NCBI GenBank assembly: GCA_944386285.1
Contig: CALXAM010000002.1
Coordinates: 1 to 64,000, forward strand
Source: an uncultured Clostridia bacterium
GTDB taxonomy: Bacteria > Bacillota > Clostridia > Oscillospirales > Ruminococcaceae
Direction of reading: 5' to 3'
DNA length: 64,000 nt
Shown here: positions 52,195 to 61,550 of the stretch, piece after piece
How positions within the stretch are numbered: position 1 is the first letter of the stretch
Layout of the letters: every line of letters starts with the position of its first letter
The notes under the pieces: generated by a model
Seen by the model: the letters and a program-made list of their open reading frames with translations, nothing else
Told to the model about the DNA's origin: nothing
Databases searched by the model: none
Position numbers and translations under genes: made by a program

Positions 52195-53352
52195 ATGGCA
52201 AAACCAAGGAAAGTGGTGCGGACAAAACGAATTTACAAGACCCATTCAAAGCTGCCGGGTCGTGTGATGCGGGGCGTTTTGTTTGCGCTGTTAATTGTGT
52301 TACTTGTGGGATTTGGATATGCAGTGAGCAAAGCAATCGGCGGATGGCTTTCCAATACTGAGCAGACGCCTGAAAGCTCACAGCAGACAAGTCTGCCAAG
52401 CGATCCTGCAGTGGAATCTTCTGTAGAGTCGAGTGAAGAGCAAAATGAAACGCAGTCGGTGAAAGGTGTTGTGATGACACCCGACAATGCGAAGCTGACA
52501 GGTGAAGCACTTGAAAACTATTTGACAGGATTAAAAGAAGAAGGATATAACACTGTATTTGTAACCCTCAAAGATGAAAATGGTGACGTTTGGTATCAGT
52601 CGGATGCCGAAGAAGCGATTCGTCTGAATACAGTCCGTTCGGATGCGTTTGATGCACAGGCGCTTTGTGAGGCGATCAAAAAGGCAGGACTTACACCGGC
52701 GGCACATATTACCGGTCTACGTGACCCGAAAGCCGCACATGTGCGCAACCAGAACTCCTTCGCGTATTCAAACCAGCTGAATACCAACTGGCTCGATTCT
52801 TCTGCGGAGCTGGGAGGAAAAGCATGGCTGAATCCATATATGGAGAATGCAAGATTGTATTTAAGTCAGTTGGCTGCTGACGCCGCAGACAAGGGATTTG
52901 AGCAAATCGTAGTTAGTGATGTAAACTTCCCGACACGCAACACAACCCATATGAACACGATTCTAACAGAACCGTCGCGTACTGCAATTCTTGGACAGAC
53001 GCTTGATGAAATGCAGGAAGCTGCCGGTGACGTACCGGTGTATAACTGGGTGGATATGGCCGAGCAGTCCTCGCTTAGTGAAAACGCAGGACTTGTCGAT
53101 CTGCGTGAGATCGGGTATGGGAAAAATGCACCAGAAATCAGTCTTTCTGCTATCGCTGAAAAACGCAGTGTTTTAGCACAGAAATATAGTGTTGAGGCAG
53201 ACGATTTGACGATCGCAGAGGCGATGCTCAGTCAGATGAAAGAAGATACTGTGCTGTCCGGTGAATTGATGCCGGTAATTGCACAAGAAGATCTGCAAAC
53301 GTTGCTGCCGGTGCTCGAGCGGCTCGAAATCGATTCTTATATTGTATTATAG
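52195..53352 (+). CDS. Membrane-anchored GHL13/DUF4015-like protein
   Basis: A 385-residue protein: basic N-terminus, TM anchor at about 25-48, an acidic Ser/Glu/Gln linker (about 55-88), and a TIM-barrel-like domain opening VKGVVMTPDNAKLTG and running to the end (VFVTLKDENGDVWY, AHITGLRDPKAAH, IVVSDVNFP). The pattern is that of putative glycoside-hydrolase-like domains (GHL13/DUF4015), third such barrel in the window after the two GHL10 proteins. Catalytic residues are not established. AAGGAGA precedes the ATG, 86 bases after rnfA. Confidence 0.7.
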   Translation: MAKPRKVVRTKRIYKTHSKLPGRVMRGVLFALLIVLLVGFGYAVSKAIGGWLSNTEQTPESSQQTSLPSDPAVESSVESSEEQNETQSVKGVVMTPDNAKLTGEALENYLTGLKEEGYNTVFVTLKDENGDVWYQSDAEEAIRLNTVRSDAFDAQALCEAIKKAGLTPAAHITGLRDPKAAHVRNQNSFAYSNQLNTNWLDSSAELGGKAWLNPYMENARLYLSQLAADAADKGFEQIVVSDVNFPTRNTTHMNTILTEPSRTAILGQTLDEMQEAAGDVPVYNWVDMAEQSSLSENAGLVDLREIGYGKNAPEISLSAIAEKRSVLAQKYSVEADDLTIAEAMLSQMKEDTVLSGELMPVIAQEDLQTLLPVLERLEIDSYIVL

Positions 53353-53420
53353 CGGAACTTCCGCTTTAATAAAGCGTTCCTTGGTATAGGGAAATTTTGC
53401 AATGGAAAGAGGAAACTGTC

Positions 53421-55139
53421 ATGAAGGAAATGGAATTGTATCAACTGTGGAGCAAAACTGAATTGGAAGACGCAGATTTAAGCGAAGAGCTGGCAGCGAT
53501 TTCCGGCGATACCGATGCGATCAAAGACCGTTTTTATCGTGAACTGGAATTTGGCACCGGCGGTCTGCGCGGTGTAATTGGTGCGGGTACCAACCGTATG
53601 AACATCTATACCGTTCGCAAAGCAACCCAAGGTCTTGCTGATTACTTAAATGAGGCAGTTGAAACACCGAGTGTTGCAATCAGCTATGACAGCCGTATTA
53701 AATCGGACAAGTTTGCCAAAGAAACTGCACGTGTCTTTGCTGCAAACGGAATCAAAGCGTATATTTATCCGCAGCTGATGCCGACACCGTGCCTGTCATT
53801 TGCAGTTCGTGAGCTCGGCTGTGATGCTGGCGTTATGGTAACTGCTTCGCATAACCCTGCAAAATACAACGGCTATAAAGCGTATGGCCCGGATGGATGC
53901 CAGCTGACGCTTGAGGCTGCTGACCGTGTATTAAGCTTGATCGAAAAGGTTGACTTGTTCCACGGCGTAAAACTGGTTGATTTCGATGAAGCGCTCAAAG
54001 ACGGCAGCATCGAATATATCAAACCGGAAGTAGAAGAGAAATTCCTTGAAAACGTAAAAGCACAGGCACTTGATCTGGAAGCATGCGAGAAAGCAAACCT
54101 GAAAGTTGTCTACACACCGCTCAACGGAACAGGCAACATTCCGGTTCGCAGAATTCTTGCGATGCGCGGCATTAAAGACGTTACAGTTGTTAAGGAACAG
54201 GAACTGCCGGATGGCACATTCAAAACCTGCCCGTTCCCGAATCCGGAAATTCCGGAGGCACTTGCACTCGGCCTTGATTTGTGCAAAGAAGTAAAACCGG
54301 ATCTTCTGCTTGCAACTGACCCGGACTGTGACCGTGTTGGTATTGCTGTTCCGGATGAAAACGGCGAATATGTTCTGATCACAGGCAACGAAGTCGGCGC
54401 ACTGCTGATGGAATACATCTGCAAACAGCGTACAGAGAAAGGCACCATGCCGAAAGATCCGATCGCGGTAAAAACAATCGTTACCACTGAGCTTGCAGCA
54501 AAGATTGCAGCAGACTATGGTGTAAAAGTGATCAACGTATTGACCGGATTTAAGTTTATCGGTGAGCAGATTCTTTACCTTGAGCAGAAAGGCGAAACCG
54601 ATCGTTATCTGTTTGGCTTTGAAGAGAGCTATGGCTATCTGGCTGGTACTTATGCAAGAGATAAGGACGCTGTGGTCGCTTCCATGCTCATCTGTGAAAT
54701 GGCTGCAAACTATAAGCTTCAGGGTGTTTCGATTCTGACAGCGCTCAACCGGATTTATGAAAAATACGGTTATTACATTCATCGTCAGCAGAGCTTCACC
54801 TGTGAAGGCGCTGCAGGCATGGAGCAGATGAAAGCGATCATGACTTCGCTTCGTACCAATACACCGAAAGAAATTGCAGGTCAGGCGGTTGTAAGCTTCA
54901 GCGATTATCTGGCAAGCAAAACGATTGATATGAATTCCGGTGCAGAAACAGCAATTGAGCTGCCGAAATCGGATGTTCTGTCCTTTACACTGGCAAACGG
55001 CAACAGCATTGTGCTCCGTCCGTCTGGAACAGAACCGAAAATCAAAGCATACTATACTGGAATCAGTGCAACAAAAGAGGGTGCTTTGGCAGCAATCGAA
55101 GAAATGAAAGTTTCGTTTACAAAAGTTTTGGGCTTCTGA
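53421..55139 (+). CDS. Phosphoglucomutase/phosphomannomutase
   Basis: A 572-residue alpha-D-phosphohexomutase. The phosphoserine is S143 in TASHNPAKYNGYK, the metal loop is DPDCDRVG near 299, the sugar loop is FEESYGY, and the phosphate loop is RPSGTEPKIK. Length and order match the PgcA-type phosphoglucomutases of Firmicutes, which interconvert glucose-1-P and glucose-6-P and sometimes mannose phosphates. AGAGGAAA precedes the ATG at 53421. In this window it may link NahK-like and ManA products to central metabolism (inference). Confidence 0.93.
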   Translation: MKEMELYQLWSKTELEDADLSEELAAISGDTDAIKDRFYRELEFGTGGLRGVIGAGTNRMNIYTVRKATQGLADYLNEAVETPSVAISYDSRIKSDKFAKETARVFAANGIKAYIYPQLMPTPCLSFAVRELGCDAGVMVTASHNPAKYNGYKAYGPDGCQLTLEAADRVLSLIEKVDLFHGVKLVDFDEALKDGSIEYIKPEVEEKFLENVKAQALDLEACEKANLKVVYTPLNGTGNIPVRRILAMRGIKDVTVVKEQELPDGTFKTCPFPNPEIPEALALGLDLCKEVKPDLLLATDPDCDRVGIAVPDENGEYVLITGNEVGALLMEYICKQRTEKGTMPKDPIAVKTIVTTELAAKIAADYGVKVINVLTGFKFIGEQILYLEQKGETDRYLFGFEESYGYLAGTYARDKDAVVASMLICEMAANYKLQGVSILTALNRIYEKYGYYIHRQQSFTCEGAAGMEQMKAIMTSLRTNTPKEIAGQAVVSFSDYLASKTIDMNSGAETAIELPKSDVLSFTLANGNSIVLRPSGTEPKIKAYYTGISATKEGALAAIEEMKVSFTKVLGF

Positions 55140-55153
55140 GTTTTCATTCACAC

Positions 55154-55187
55154 AAAAACACGGAATCGTTTACGATTCCGTGTTTTT
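55154..55187 (+). terminator. Mutase terminator
   Basis: AAAAACACGGAATCG and CGATTCCGTGTTTTT form a 15-bp perfect stem with a TTTA loop. Confidence 0.92.
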
Positions 55188-55193
55188 CTTTTG

Positions 55194-55222
55194 TTGCAAA
55201 AGATACGACAATGTGTTAAACT
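55194..55222 (+). promoter_or_regulatory. Promoter of the small lipoprotein gene
   Basis: TTGCAA and TAAACT are separated by 17 bases, 33 bases before the ATG. Confidence 0.6.
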
Positions 55223-55255
55223 AAAAACACAATGAGATCAGCGGGAGGATTTTTC

Positions 55256-55726
55256 ATGATAAGAAAATTATGTGCAGTTTGTTGTGCAGCAATCGTTTTG
55301 TTGTTTGCCGGCTGCACGAGCAGTGAACAAAAAAATACCGAATATCTTCAGTCTGTTCGCACATCAATGACGGCGATTTCCGATGCGACAGAACCGTTTT
55401 CTGCTGATCTGGATGCGATGTTCTCTTCTATTACAGATGACACCAAGCAGAAAGTATTGGATGATCTTGCAGCAATGAAAACAGCATATGCGTCGCTTTC
55501 TGAGTTGGAGGCGCCGAAAGACTATGAACAGGTACAAGCATTGTTGGAAGAAAGTGCAACGCAGGCGACTGCCGGAATTGAAATTTATGAAACGGCAATC
55601 GGTGATTTGAGTGCATCTACCTTCAATCAATCGTTTGTAGATGCGCTTGCACCTGGAGATGAAGCGATGAGCCAGGCGTTTGCAAAGCTGGATGAAGCGT
55701 CGGCGCTATTGACCAATGCAGAGTAA
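55256..55726 (+). CDS. Small helical lipoprotein of unknown function
   Basis: A 156-residue lipoprotein with lipobox LFAGC (Cys20). The mature part is predicted to be almost entirely helical and acidic, about 135 residues, without a recognised domain; the DAL(...)M pattern recalls small DUF-type lipoproteins with a three-helix bundle. GGGAGG precedes the ATG at 55256. It lies between two strong terminators with its own promoter, so it is monocistronic. Confidence 0.75.
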   Translation: MIRKLCAVCCAAIVLLFAGCTSSEQKNTEYLQSVRTSMTAISDATEPFSADLDAMFSSITDDTKQKVLDDLAAMKTAYASLSELEAPKDYEQVQALLEESATQATAGIEIYETAIGDLSASTFNQSFVDALAPGDEAMSQAFAKLDEASALLTNAE

Positions 55727-55730
55727 AATG

Positions 55731-55763
55731 AAACGGCACGGAAGAAATTCCGTGCCGTTTTTT
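55731..55763. terminator. Bidirectional terminator
   Basis: AAACGGCACGGAA and TTCCGTGCCGTTT form a 13-bp perfect stem with T-tracts on both sides; shared with the convergent ROK regulator gene. Confidence 0.9.
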
Positions 55764-55764
55764 A

Positions 55765-56943
55765 TCAGATCAAATTTTTTAAAATGTTTTCTGCGCCAAA
55801 CTGGAATGCACCATACATTGCGGAGTTTGTATAAAACGGTGTTGTAACAGCCGGAGGCGGCAGAGGAATTTGCGCGAGACAGTGCATCACCGTATCGGTT
55901 AAAATGCTGCCAAACCCCGTATATTCGCCGCCGATGATTACCATTTGCAGGTTAAGTGTATAAGCGATATTTGCAATTACACGCGCCACAACACGCGCGG
56001 TGTCTTTTGCAAACTGAATGCAGAATGTGTCACCGTTTGCAGCTGCTTCAATCATCATGTCAAGATAGAATGTGTGGTTTTTAAAATGTGCAGCAAGTGA
56101 AGAGGCGGCCGCTTCTTCCGGATGAGCAGCGATATAGCGGCGAATTCCTTCCATAGACGTAATATGCTGGAGTTCGTCATAGCAGTGAAGCCAGTCGTTA
56201 TAGACAATAGAATAAGCAAGCTCACCGCCGGAATGGGAATGTCCTTCATAGAGCTGGCCGTTTAAAATCAGACCGCCGCCCACTGCAAGACCGATCCATG
56301 CAAACAACAGATTGTCCACATGTTTGCCGACCCCGAAATGTTTTTCGCCAAGCGCCGCGAGGTCAATATCGTTTTTCACCGCAATTTTACCGGCAAATTG
56401 ATCATGAAACACATCTGCTAAATTGATTTTGTCGCCGTTGCGGCATTCAAACGGAATATGTTGTTCATCGTAGCAGGAAGTAGGCGCGGTGATGACCAGT
56501 TTTCCGATTTGTTCGTGCGGAATATTGTGTTCCTTGCAGAGTGCATCAATTTGCTTTGGCACCTCAGAATGAATCCAAGCGCCGGAAAGATCGCATGGAA
56601 AAGAAATGGAATCAATAAAAATTGGTTCGCAGTACAAATTGCATACCGCTACAGGAATTTTTCCTCGCGTAATATAGCTGATAAAGTCAAGAACCAGTAC
56701 ATAGCGTACATTTTTATTGAAATCAACAAGCATCGGCTTTTTGCCGATTTCACTTTCTGAAAAACCGATTTCCATGAGAAGATCCCGTTCCATCAGCGCG
56801 GTGATATTTGCGGAAACCGTCGGTTTGCTGATCGAAAGCTTTTTTGAAAGATCCGCCCGGGAGATTGGTCCGTGTTCAATAATATATTTCGCGATTGCAC
56901 GCTGATTGTTTTGCTTTAAGAGTGTTTGATTTCCTGCCGGCAT
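55765..56943 (-). CDS. ROK-family transcriptional repressor (XylR/NagC-like)
   Basis: A 392-residue regulator: an N-terminal winged helix-turn-helix (about 8-70; ISRADLSKKLSISKPTVSANI) and a ROK domain (about 80-392) with AVGGGLILNGQLYEGHSHSGGELAY. The CxCGxxGC zinc motif found in most ROK repressors is missing (the region reads NDWLHCYDELQH). The ATG at 56943 has AAAGCGGTGG upstream. Its promoter is a perfect consensus. It is a candidate for regulating sugar genes in this window, but no binding site can be assigned to it. Confidence 0.88.
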   Translation of the reverse strand: MPAGNQTLLKQNNQRAIAKYIIEHGPISRADLSKKLSISKPTVSANITALMERDLLMEIGFSESEIGKKPMLVDFNKNVRYVLVLDFISYITRGKIPVAVCNLYCEPIFIDSISFPCDLSGAWIHSEVPKQIDALCKEHNIPHEQIGKLVITAPTSCYDEQHIPFECRNGDKINLADVFHDQFAGKIAVKNDIDLAALGEKHFGVGKHVDNLLFAWIGLAVGGGLILNGQLYEGHSHSGGELAYSIVYNDWLHCYDELQHITSMEGIRRYIAAHPEEAAASSLAAHFKNHTFYLDMMIEAAANGDTFCIQFAKDTARVVARVIANIAYTLNLQMVIIGGEYTGFGSILTDTVMHCLAQIPLPPPAVTTPFYTNSAMYGAFQFGAENILKNLI

Positions 56944-56977
56944 ACGTCCACCGCTTTCTTTGTCTATCCTTAAAATC

Positions 56978-57006
56978 ATTATAAGGCGAAAGCGTCATAG
57001 TGTCAA
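56978..57006 (-). promoter_or_regulatory. Consensus promoter of the ROK repressor
   Basis: On the minus strand TTGACA and TATAAT are both perfect and separated by 17 bases, an unusually strong sigma-A site for a repressor gene. Confidence 0.85.
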
Positions 57007-57034
57007 GAAATACACGGAAAACAGGGAAATGCGG

Positions 57035-57063
57035 TTGCTTTTTTTACATGTACATGATATGAT
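57035..57063 (+). promoter_or_regulatory. trmB promoter
   Basis: TTGCTT and TATGAT are separated by 17 bases, 37 bases before the trmB ATG; the divergent ROK promoter is about 30 bases away. Confidence 0.65.
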
Positions 57064-57100
57064 AAAACGCTGGAAGAATGGGAAAGGAATGTGGAACAAC

Positions 57101-57823
57101 ATGCGGATGCGCGCAAAAAAATGGGCACGGCCGGAACTTGCGGTGTGCCCGTACTATGTAAAAGAACCACAAGAATATAAAGGAAAATGGGATACGGCGT
57201 TTTCAAAAAAACAGCCGCTTCATGTGGAATTAGGATGCGGGAAAGGCCGCTTTTTGGCACAGGCAGGAATCTACAATCCGCAGGTGAATTTTCTTGGCAT
57301 TGATCTGATCAGTGATATGTTGGGCGTCGCACGCCGCACGATTGAATCAGCATATGCACAAGTAGAGCGTCCGGTGGATAATATCCTGCTTGCAAGTATG
57401 GAGATTACACGGATTGATATGGATTTTTCAGATGCGCCTGCCGATCAGGCGGAGCGAATTTATATCAATTTCTGCAATCCGTGGTTTAAACCGTCTCAGC
57501 ATAAAAAACGGCTGACACATCCGCGTCAGCTTGAAAAATACCGGATGTTCTTAAAAGACGGCGGCGAAATTTGGTTTAAAACAGATGATGATTTGCTGTT
57601 TCATCATTCAATCGGATATTTTGAACAGATGGGATTTTCTATTCGTTATTTGACATATGATTTGCATACAAGCGGTTTTTCGCCCAATTATCGTACCGAA
57701 CACGAAGAAATGTATACCGCACAGGGGATCAAAACAAAATTTTTGATTGCAGTCAAAGAGCCGGGAGAATATTTGGCGCCAAAACGCGAAAAAACTTTAG
57801 AAACCGCGGAAAATAAGGCTTGA
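57101..57823 (+). CDS. trmB: tRNA (guanine46-N7)-methyltransferase
   Basis: A 240-residue Rossmann-fold SAM enzyme that makes m7G46 in tRNA. VELGCGKGRFLAQ is the SAM-binding motif, and INFCNPWFKPSQHKKRLTHPRQL and FKTDDDLLFHHS carry the tRNA-binding and catalytic residues (the usual NFSDPWPK reads NFCNPWFK). The start is ATG at 57101, giving the usual MRMRxKxWARPEL opening; two earlier in-frame ATGs are less likely since they lie nearer the promoter or lack a ribosome site. The ylxM promoter overlaps its stop. Confidence 0.93.
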   Translation: MRMRAKKWARPELAVCPYYVKEPQEYKGKWDTAFSKKQPLHVELGCGKGRFLAQAGIYNPQVNFLGIDLISDMLGVARRTIESAYAQVERPVDNILLASMEITRIDMDFSDAPADQAERIYINFCNPWFKPSQHKKRLTHPRQLEKYRMFLKDGGEIWFKTDDDLLFHHSIGYFEQMGFSIRYLTYDLHTSGFSPNYRTEHEEMYTAQGIKTKFLIAVKEPGEYLAPKREKTLETAENKA

Positions 57824-57848
57824 CACTGCCGCGCTTTTTCGGTATAAT
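57820..57848 (+). promoter_or_regulatory. Consensus promoter of the ylxM-trmD operon
   Basis: TTGACA and TATAAT, both perfect, are separated by 17 bases; the -35 overlaps the trmB stop codon. Confidence 0.88.
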
Positions 57849-57853
57849 ATCCA

Positions 57854-57879
57854 CTTGTAAAGCTTAATTGCTTTACAAG
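57854..57879 (+). promoter_or_regulatory. 5-prime-end hairpin of the ylxM transcript
   Basis: CTTGTAAAGC and GCTTTACAAG form a 10-bp perfect stem with a 6-base loop. It begins at about the predicted transcription start (57854-57856), so the mRNA would open with a hairpin, which commonly protects against 5-prime decay. Confidence 0.55.
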
Positions 57880-57900
57880 CCGCGAAAAGGATGTGGGTGG

Positions 57901-58272
57901 ATGAGTAAGAATTTAAACGTTGCGGTTTTGCTCGATTTTTACGGGAATATGCTGACCGACAAACAGCGTGACGCCATCGACCTTTATTATAATCAGGATC
58001 TTTCACTGTCGGAGATTGCCGAGCATCAGGAAATTACCAGACAGGGTGTACGGGATTCGATTAAACGCGGTGAAGTGTACTTGTTTGAACTCGAAGATAA
58101 ACTTCATTTGTTCGATCAGTATATTGAAACGCTCAAGGCATTTCAGGAGATCGGATATGTAGCAGATCGGATTGCACGGGAGAACGATGCGGTTCATCAT
58201 TCTCGGGCGATTTCCGATAATATTGATCAGATTAAACGCGTGATCGAACGGTATGTGGAGAAAAACGCGTAA
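57901..58272 (+). CDS. ylxM: YlxM-family DNA-binding protein
   Basis: A 123-residue helix-turn-helix protein of the UPF0122/YlxM family (LTDKQRDAIDLYYNQDLSLSEIAEHQEITRQGVRDSIKRGE), related to sigma-factor region 4. The gene lies directly before ffh in most Firmicutes and is thought to affect SRP function. AAAAGGATGTGGGTGG precedes the ATG at 57901. It is the first gene of a six-gene operon for protein targeting and ribosome maturation. Confidence 0.93.
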   Translation: MSKNLNVAVLLDFYGNMLTDKQRDAIDLYYNQDLSLSEIAEHQEITRQGVRDSIKRGEVYLFELEDKLHLFDQYIETLKAFQEIGYVADRIARENDAVHHSRAISDNIDQIKRVIERYVEKNA

Positions 58273-58290
58273 AAAAGGAGAGGAACAGAT

Positions 58291-59628
58291 TTGGCATTTG
58301 AATCGTTGTCGGATAAACTTGCAGCGGCGTTTAAAAAGCTGCGCTCTAAGGGCAAACTGACCGAACAGGATATCAAAGAAGCCATGCGCGAAGTGAAAAT
58401 GGCACTGCTCGAAGCAGACGTCAGCTATAAAGTTGTACGCGATTTTGTCAAATCGGTAAGCGAGCGCGCAGTCGGTGCAGAGGTCATGGAAAGTTTGACG
58501 CCTGCACAGCAGGTCGTTAAAATCGTAAATGACGAGCTTTGCCAACTGATGGGAAATGAAAATCAACGCATTCGATTCGCTTCCAATCCGCCGACTGTTA
58601 TGATGATGTGCGGCTTGCAGGGTGCCGGTAAAACGACCCATGCAGCAAAGCTTGCGAAGTATTTTATGAAAGACAATCACCGTCCGCTCTTGGTTGCGTG
58701 TGACGTCTATCGTCCGGCTGCAATTGAGCAGCTTAAAGTGGTTGGTTCGCAGGTTGGCGCGCCTGTCTTTGAAATGGGACAGGGTGATCCGGTGAAAATT
58801 GCACAGGCGGCAATCCGTCATGCAAAGGATTACGGCAATGATATTGTCATTATCGATACCGCCGGCCGTCTGCACATTGACGAAACACTGATGGATGAGT
58901 TAAAACGCATCAAAGCAGCGGTTTCTCCGCAGGAGATCATGCTGGTGGTTGATGCGATGACCGGTCAGGACGCGGTCAATGTCGCAGAGTCGTTCCATAA
59001 CGCACTTGATATTGATTCTGTACTTTTAACGAAGCTTGACGGCGATACACGCGGCGGTGCAGCACTTTCTGTGTTGGCTGTCACCGGAAAGCCGATCAAA
59101 TTTGTTGGTATGGGCGAAAAGCTTGATGAGATCGAGCCGTTCCACCCAAAACGAATGGCATCGCGTATCCTTGGAATGGGCGATGTGCTTACACTGATCG
59201 AAAAGGCGCAGACTGCGCTTGACGATAAAAAAGCGGATGAAATGCTTCAGAAAATGAAGCAGAACAGCTTTGATATGAATGATCTGTTAGAGCAGATGCA
59301 CCAGATCCGGAATATGGGTTCGATGAAACAGCTTTTATCGATGATCCCCGGTGTCGCATCAAAGATCAAAGATTTGGATATCGATGATCGCCAGCTTGTA
59401 TATGTTGAGGCGATCATTACGTCGATGACAAAAGAAGAGCGTGAGAAACCTTCGATTATCAATCCGAGCCGGAAACGCCGGATTGCCGCCGGATGCGGAC
59501 GAAAGGTGGAAGACGTCAATCGTCTGCTAAAACAATTTGAGCAGATGCAGAAAATGATGAAGCAGATGAGTGGAATGAAAGGCAAGAAAGGCCGTCGGAT
59601 GCGGATGCCGAATTTCCCAATGCAGTAA
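58291..59628 (+). CDS. ffh: Signal recognition particle protein Ffh
   Basis: A 445-residue GTPase that binds signal sequences and SRP RNA. An N domain (1-90) leads into the G domain with GLQGAGKTT (P-loop), [19 protein letters not shown] and [12 protein letters not shown]; the methionine-rich M domain (about 295-445) carries the RNA-binding [12 protein letters not shown]...SRKRRIAAG segment. The start is TTG at 58291, seven bases after AGGAGAGGA. It is followed by rpsP after 85 bases with a possible extra promoter in the gap. Confidence 0.96.
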   Translation: MAFESLSDKLAAAFKKLRSKGKLTEQDIKEAMREVKMALLEADVSYKVVRDFVKSVSERAVGAEVMESLTPAQQVVKIVNDELCQLMGNENQRIRFASNPPTVMMMCGLQGAGKTTHAAKLAKYFMKDNHRPLLVACDVYRPAAIEQLKVVGSQVGAPVFEMGQGDPVKIAQAAIRHAKDYGNDIVIIDTAGRLHIDETLMDELKRIKAAVSPQEIMLVVDAMTGQDAVNVAESFHNALDIDSVLLTKLDGDTRGGAALSVLAVTGKPIKFVGMGEKLDEIEPFHPKRMASRILGMGDVLTLIEKAQTALDDKKADEMLQKMKQNSFDMNDLLEQMHQIRNMGSMKQLLSMIPGVASKIKDLDIDDRQLVYVEAIITSMTKEEREKPSIINPSRKRRIAAGCGRKVEDVNRLLKQFEQMQKMMKQMSGMKGKKGRRMRMPNFPMQ

Positions 59629-59713
59629 ATGTTTGATATTCTCCCGCTTACTGTGGGTTGAATCTATATATTTTAATACAATATGTAATTTATTTTTCAG
59701 GAGGACTTTTCAA

Positions 59714-59956
59714 ATGGCAGTAAAAATCAGACTTCGCCGTATGGGCGCGAAAAAAGCACCGTTTTATCGTATCGTTGTGGCTGACTCGAGATATCCGAGA
59801 GATGGCCGTTTCATTGAAGAGATCGGCTACTATGATCCGACCAAAAATCCGTCTGTTGTAAAAGTAGACGCTGATAAAGCAAAAGAGTGGATCAAAAACG
59901 GTGCACAGCCGACTGACACTGTTAAAAAATTGCTCAAAGATAACGGCGCTCTGTAA
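59714..59956 (+). CDS. rpsP: 30S ribosomal protein S16
   Basis: An 80-residue ribosomal protein with the usual [24 protein letters not shown] opening and [13 protein letters not shown] motif. CAGGAGG precedes the ATG at 59714. The order ffh, rpsP, khpA, rimM, trmD is the standard Firmicutes arrangement. Confidence 0.97.
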   Translation: MAVKIRLRRMGAKKAPFYRIVVADSRYPRDGRFIEEIGYYDPTKNPSVVKVDADKAKEWIKNGAQPTDTVKKLLKDNGAL

Positions 59957-60002
59957 TTAAGACATTCGTTTTGCAAAACGCAAAGGAGTCACGGAGGGCA
60001 AT

Positions 60003-60236
60003 ATGAAAGAGTTATTGGAATCCATCGCAAAAGGCCTTGTCAATGATAAGGACGCTGTGAATGTGACGGTAGACGAGCCGAATGAGGAAGGCGTCACCGT
60101 ATATCATCTTCATGTCGCGCCGGATGATATGGGCCGTGTGATCGGCAAACAGGGCCGGATTGCAAAAGCAATCCGTGTTGTGATGCGTGCAGGCGCATCG
60201 CGTACAGAAGAAAAAGTTGCAGTCGAAATTGACTGA
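60003..60236 (+). CDS. khpA: KH-domain RNA-binding protein KhpA
   Basis: A 77-residue single KH-domain protein with the GKQG (GxxG) RNA-binding loop in RVIGKQGRIAKAI. KhpA, with KhpB, binds many RNAs and affects cell elongation and division in Firmicutes. GGAGGG lies before the ATG. A terminator-like hairpin follows before rimM. Confidence 0.95.
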   Translation: MKELLESIAKGLVNDKDAVNVTVDEPNEEGVTVYHLHVAPDDMGRVIGKQGRIAKAIRVVMRAGASRTEEKVAVEID

Positions 60237-60240
60237 TGCA

Positions 60241-60268
60241 AAAACGGGAAGCATTTGCTTCCCGTTTT
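60241..60268 (+). terminator. Intra-operon terminator-like hairpin
   Basis: AAAACGGGAAGC and GCTTCCCGTTTT pair perfectly with a 4-base loop and a short T-tail, between khpA and rimM. Partial termination would lower rimM-trmD expression. Confidence 0.6.
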
Positions 60269-60304
60269 GTATACCGGACAGAATGAAAAAACGGAGGAAG
60301 CGGT

Positions 60305-60820
60305 ATGAAAAAAGCGTTTTTGGAAATCGGAAAAATCGTTTCAACCAGTGGCCTAAAAGGCGAAGTCCGTGTACAGCCATGGAGTGATTCGCCGTCGTTT
60401 TTGCTCTCGTTTGAAACGATGTATTTTGATGCGGGAAACGAGAAGGTCAAAGTGGAAAAAGGCCGTTTGAATAAAAATATTGTTGTATTGAAACTCTCGT
60501 GTGCGAATACGGTGGAGCAAGCCAATGCACTGCGTGGCCGTATTTTGTATGTGGCGCGTGAGGATGTAAATTTGGAAGAACGGACCTATTTTGTACAGGA
60601 TCTCATCGGACTGCGTGTGATTGATGCAGACGATGAAACGATTGAATACGGAACGCTTTCTGATGTGAGCCAGACGGGAGCCAATGACGTCTATCACATC
60701 GAGAAGAACAAAAAAGTAACATTGATTCCGGCAATCCGCCAGGTTATCATCGATACTGACATTGATGCGGGTGTGATGAAAATTCGGCCGATGAAAGGGC
60801 TTTTTGACGATGAGGATTGA
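60305..60820 (+). CDS. rimM: Ribosome maturation factor RimM
   Basis: A 171-residue two-domain protein for 16S 3-prime domain assembly. The N-terminal barrel has EIGKIVSTSGLKGEVRVQPWSD and the PRC-barrel-like C-terminal domain has DLIGLRVIDADDETIEYG and IPAIRQVIIDTDID. CGGAGG precedes the ATG. It overlaps trmD by 11 bases. Confidence 0.96.
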   Translation: MKKAFLEIGKIVSTSGLKGEVRVQPWSDSPSFLLSFETMYFDAGNEKVKVEKGRLNKNIVVLKLSCANTVEQANALRGRILYVAREDVNLEERTYFVQDLIGLRVIDADDETIEYGTLSDVSQTGANDVYHIEKNKKVTLIPAIRQVIIDTDIDAGVMKIRPMKGLFDDED

Positions 60821-61550
60821 TATTGCGACCTTGTTTCCCGAAATGTGCGAAACTGTGTTAAATGAAAGCATCATCGGACGTGCACGCCGTGCAGGATTCA
60901 TCGAACTGCACTGTCACAACATCCGCAGTTATACGACCGACAAACACGGCCGTGTGGATGATTATGGTTATGGCGGCGGAAAAGGCATGGTGATGCAGGC
61001 AGATCCGATTTTCCGTTGTTATGAGGCGGTGTGCGCAGAACTTCCGAAAAAGCCGCATGTGATCTATCTTTCACCGCAGGGTCGGGTGCTTACACAGCAG
61101 CGTTGTGTGGAGTATGCGCAGATGGATTTTTTATTTTTGCTGTGCGGTCACTATGAGGGTGTGGATGAGCGTGTGCTCGAGGAAATCGTTGATGAAGAGG
61201 TCTCCATCGGCGATTATGTGCTGACTGGCGGAGAGCTGCCGGCGCTTGTTTTAACCGATGCGATTGCACGAATGTGTGACGGCGTACTCGCAGAAAGCAT
61301 ATGCTATGAAGAGGAAAGTCATTTTGCAGGCTTGCTCGAATACCCGCAATACACCCGTCCGGAAGTTTGGCACGAAAAGCCGGTTCCACAGGTGCTTCTG
61401 TCCGGACACCACAAAAATATTGCAGATTGGCGGCGTGCAAAGCAACTTTTGCGTACACAAGAAAAACGCCCTGATTTGTATGAAAAATACAAACTTACTA
61501 AAGAAGATGAAAAATTGATACAGAAACATCCGGAATTATTTGGGAAATAG
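60810..61550 (+). CDS. trmD: tRNA (guanine37-N1)-methyltransferase
   Basis: A 246-residue SPOUT methyltransferase making m1G37, which prevents frameshifting. MRIDIATLFPEMCE opens the protein; YLSPQGRVL, GHYEGVDERVLE and GDYVLTGGELPALVLTDAIARM form the knot. The ATG at 60810 is chosen over an in-frame TTG at 60804. rplS, which usually follows trmD in Firmicutes, is not next; the following gene is ptsH. Confidence 0.96.
   Translation: MRIDIATLFPEMCETVLNESIIGRARRAGFIELHCHNIRSYTTDKHGRVDDYGYGGGKGMVMQADPIFRCYEAVCAELPKKPHVIYLSPQGRVLTQQRCVEYAQMDFLFLLCGHYEGVDERVLEEIVDEEVSIGDYVLTGGELPALVLTDAIARMCDGVLAESICYEEESHFAGLLEYPQYTRPEVWHEKPVPQVLLSGHHKNIADWRRAKQLLRTQEKRPDLYEKYKLTKEDEKLIQKHPELFGK

Noticed and set aside
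53931..55151. A 406-codon open frame antisense to the phosphosugar mutase gene
   Set aside because: Cys- and Phe-rich composition without domain or ribosome site; it mirrors the codon pattern of the conserved mutase on the other strand.
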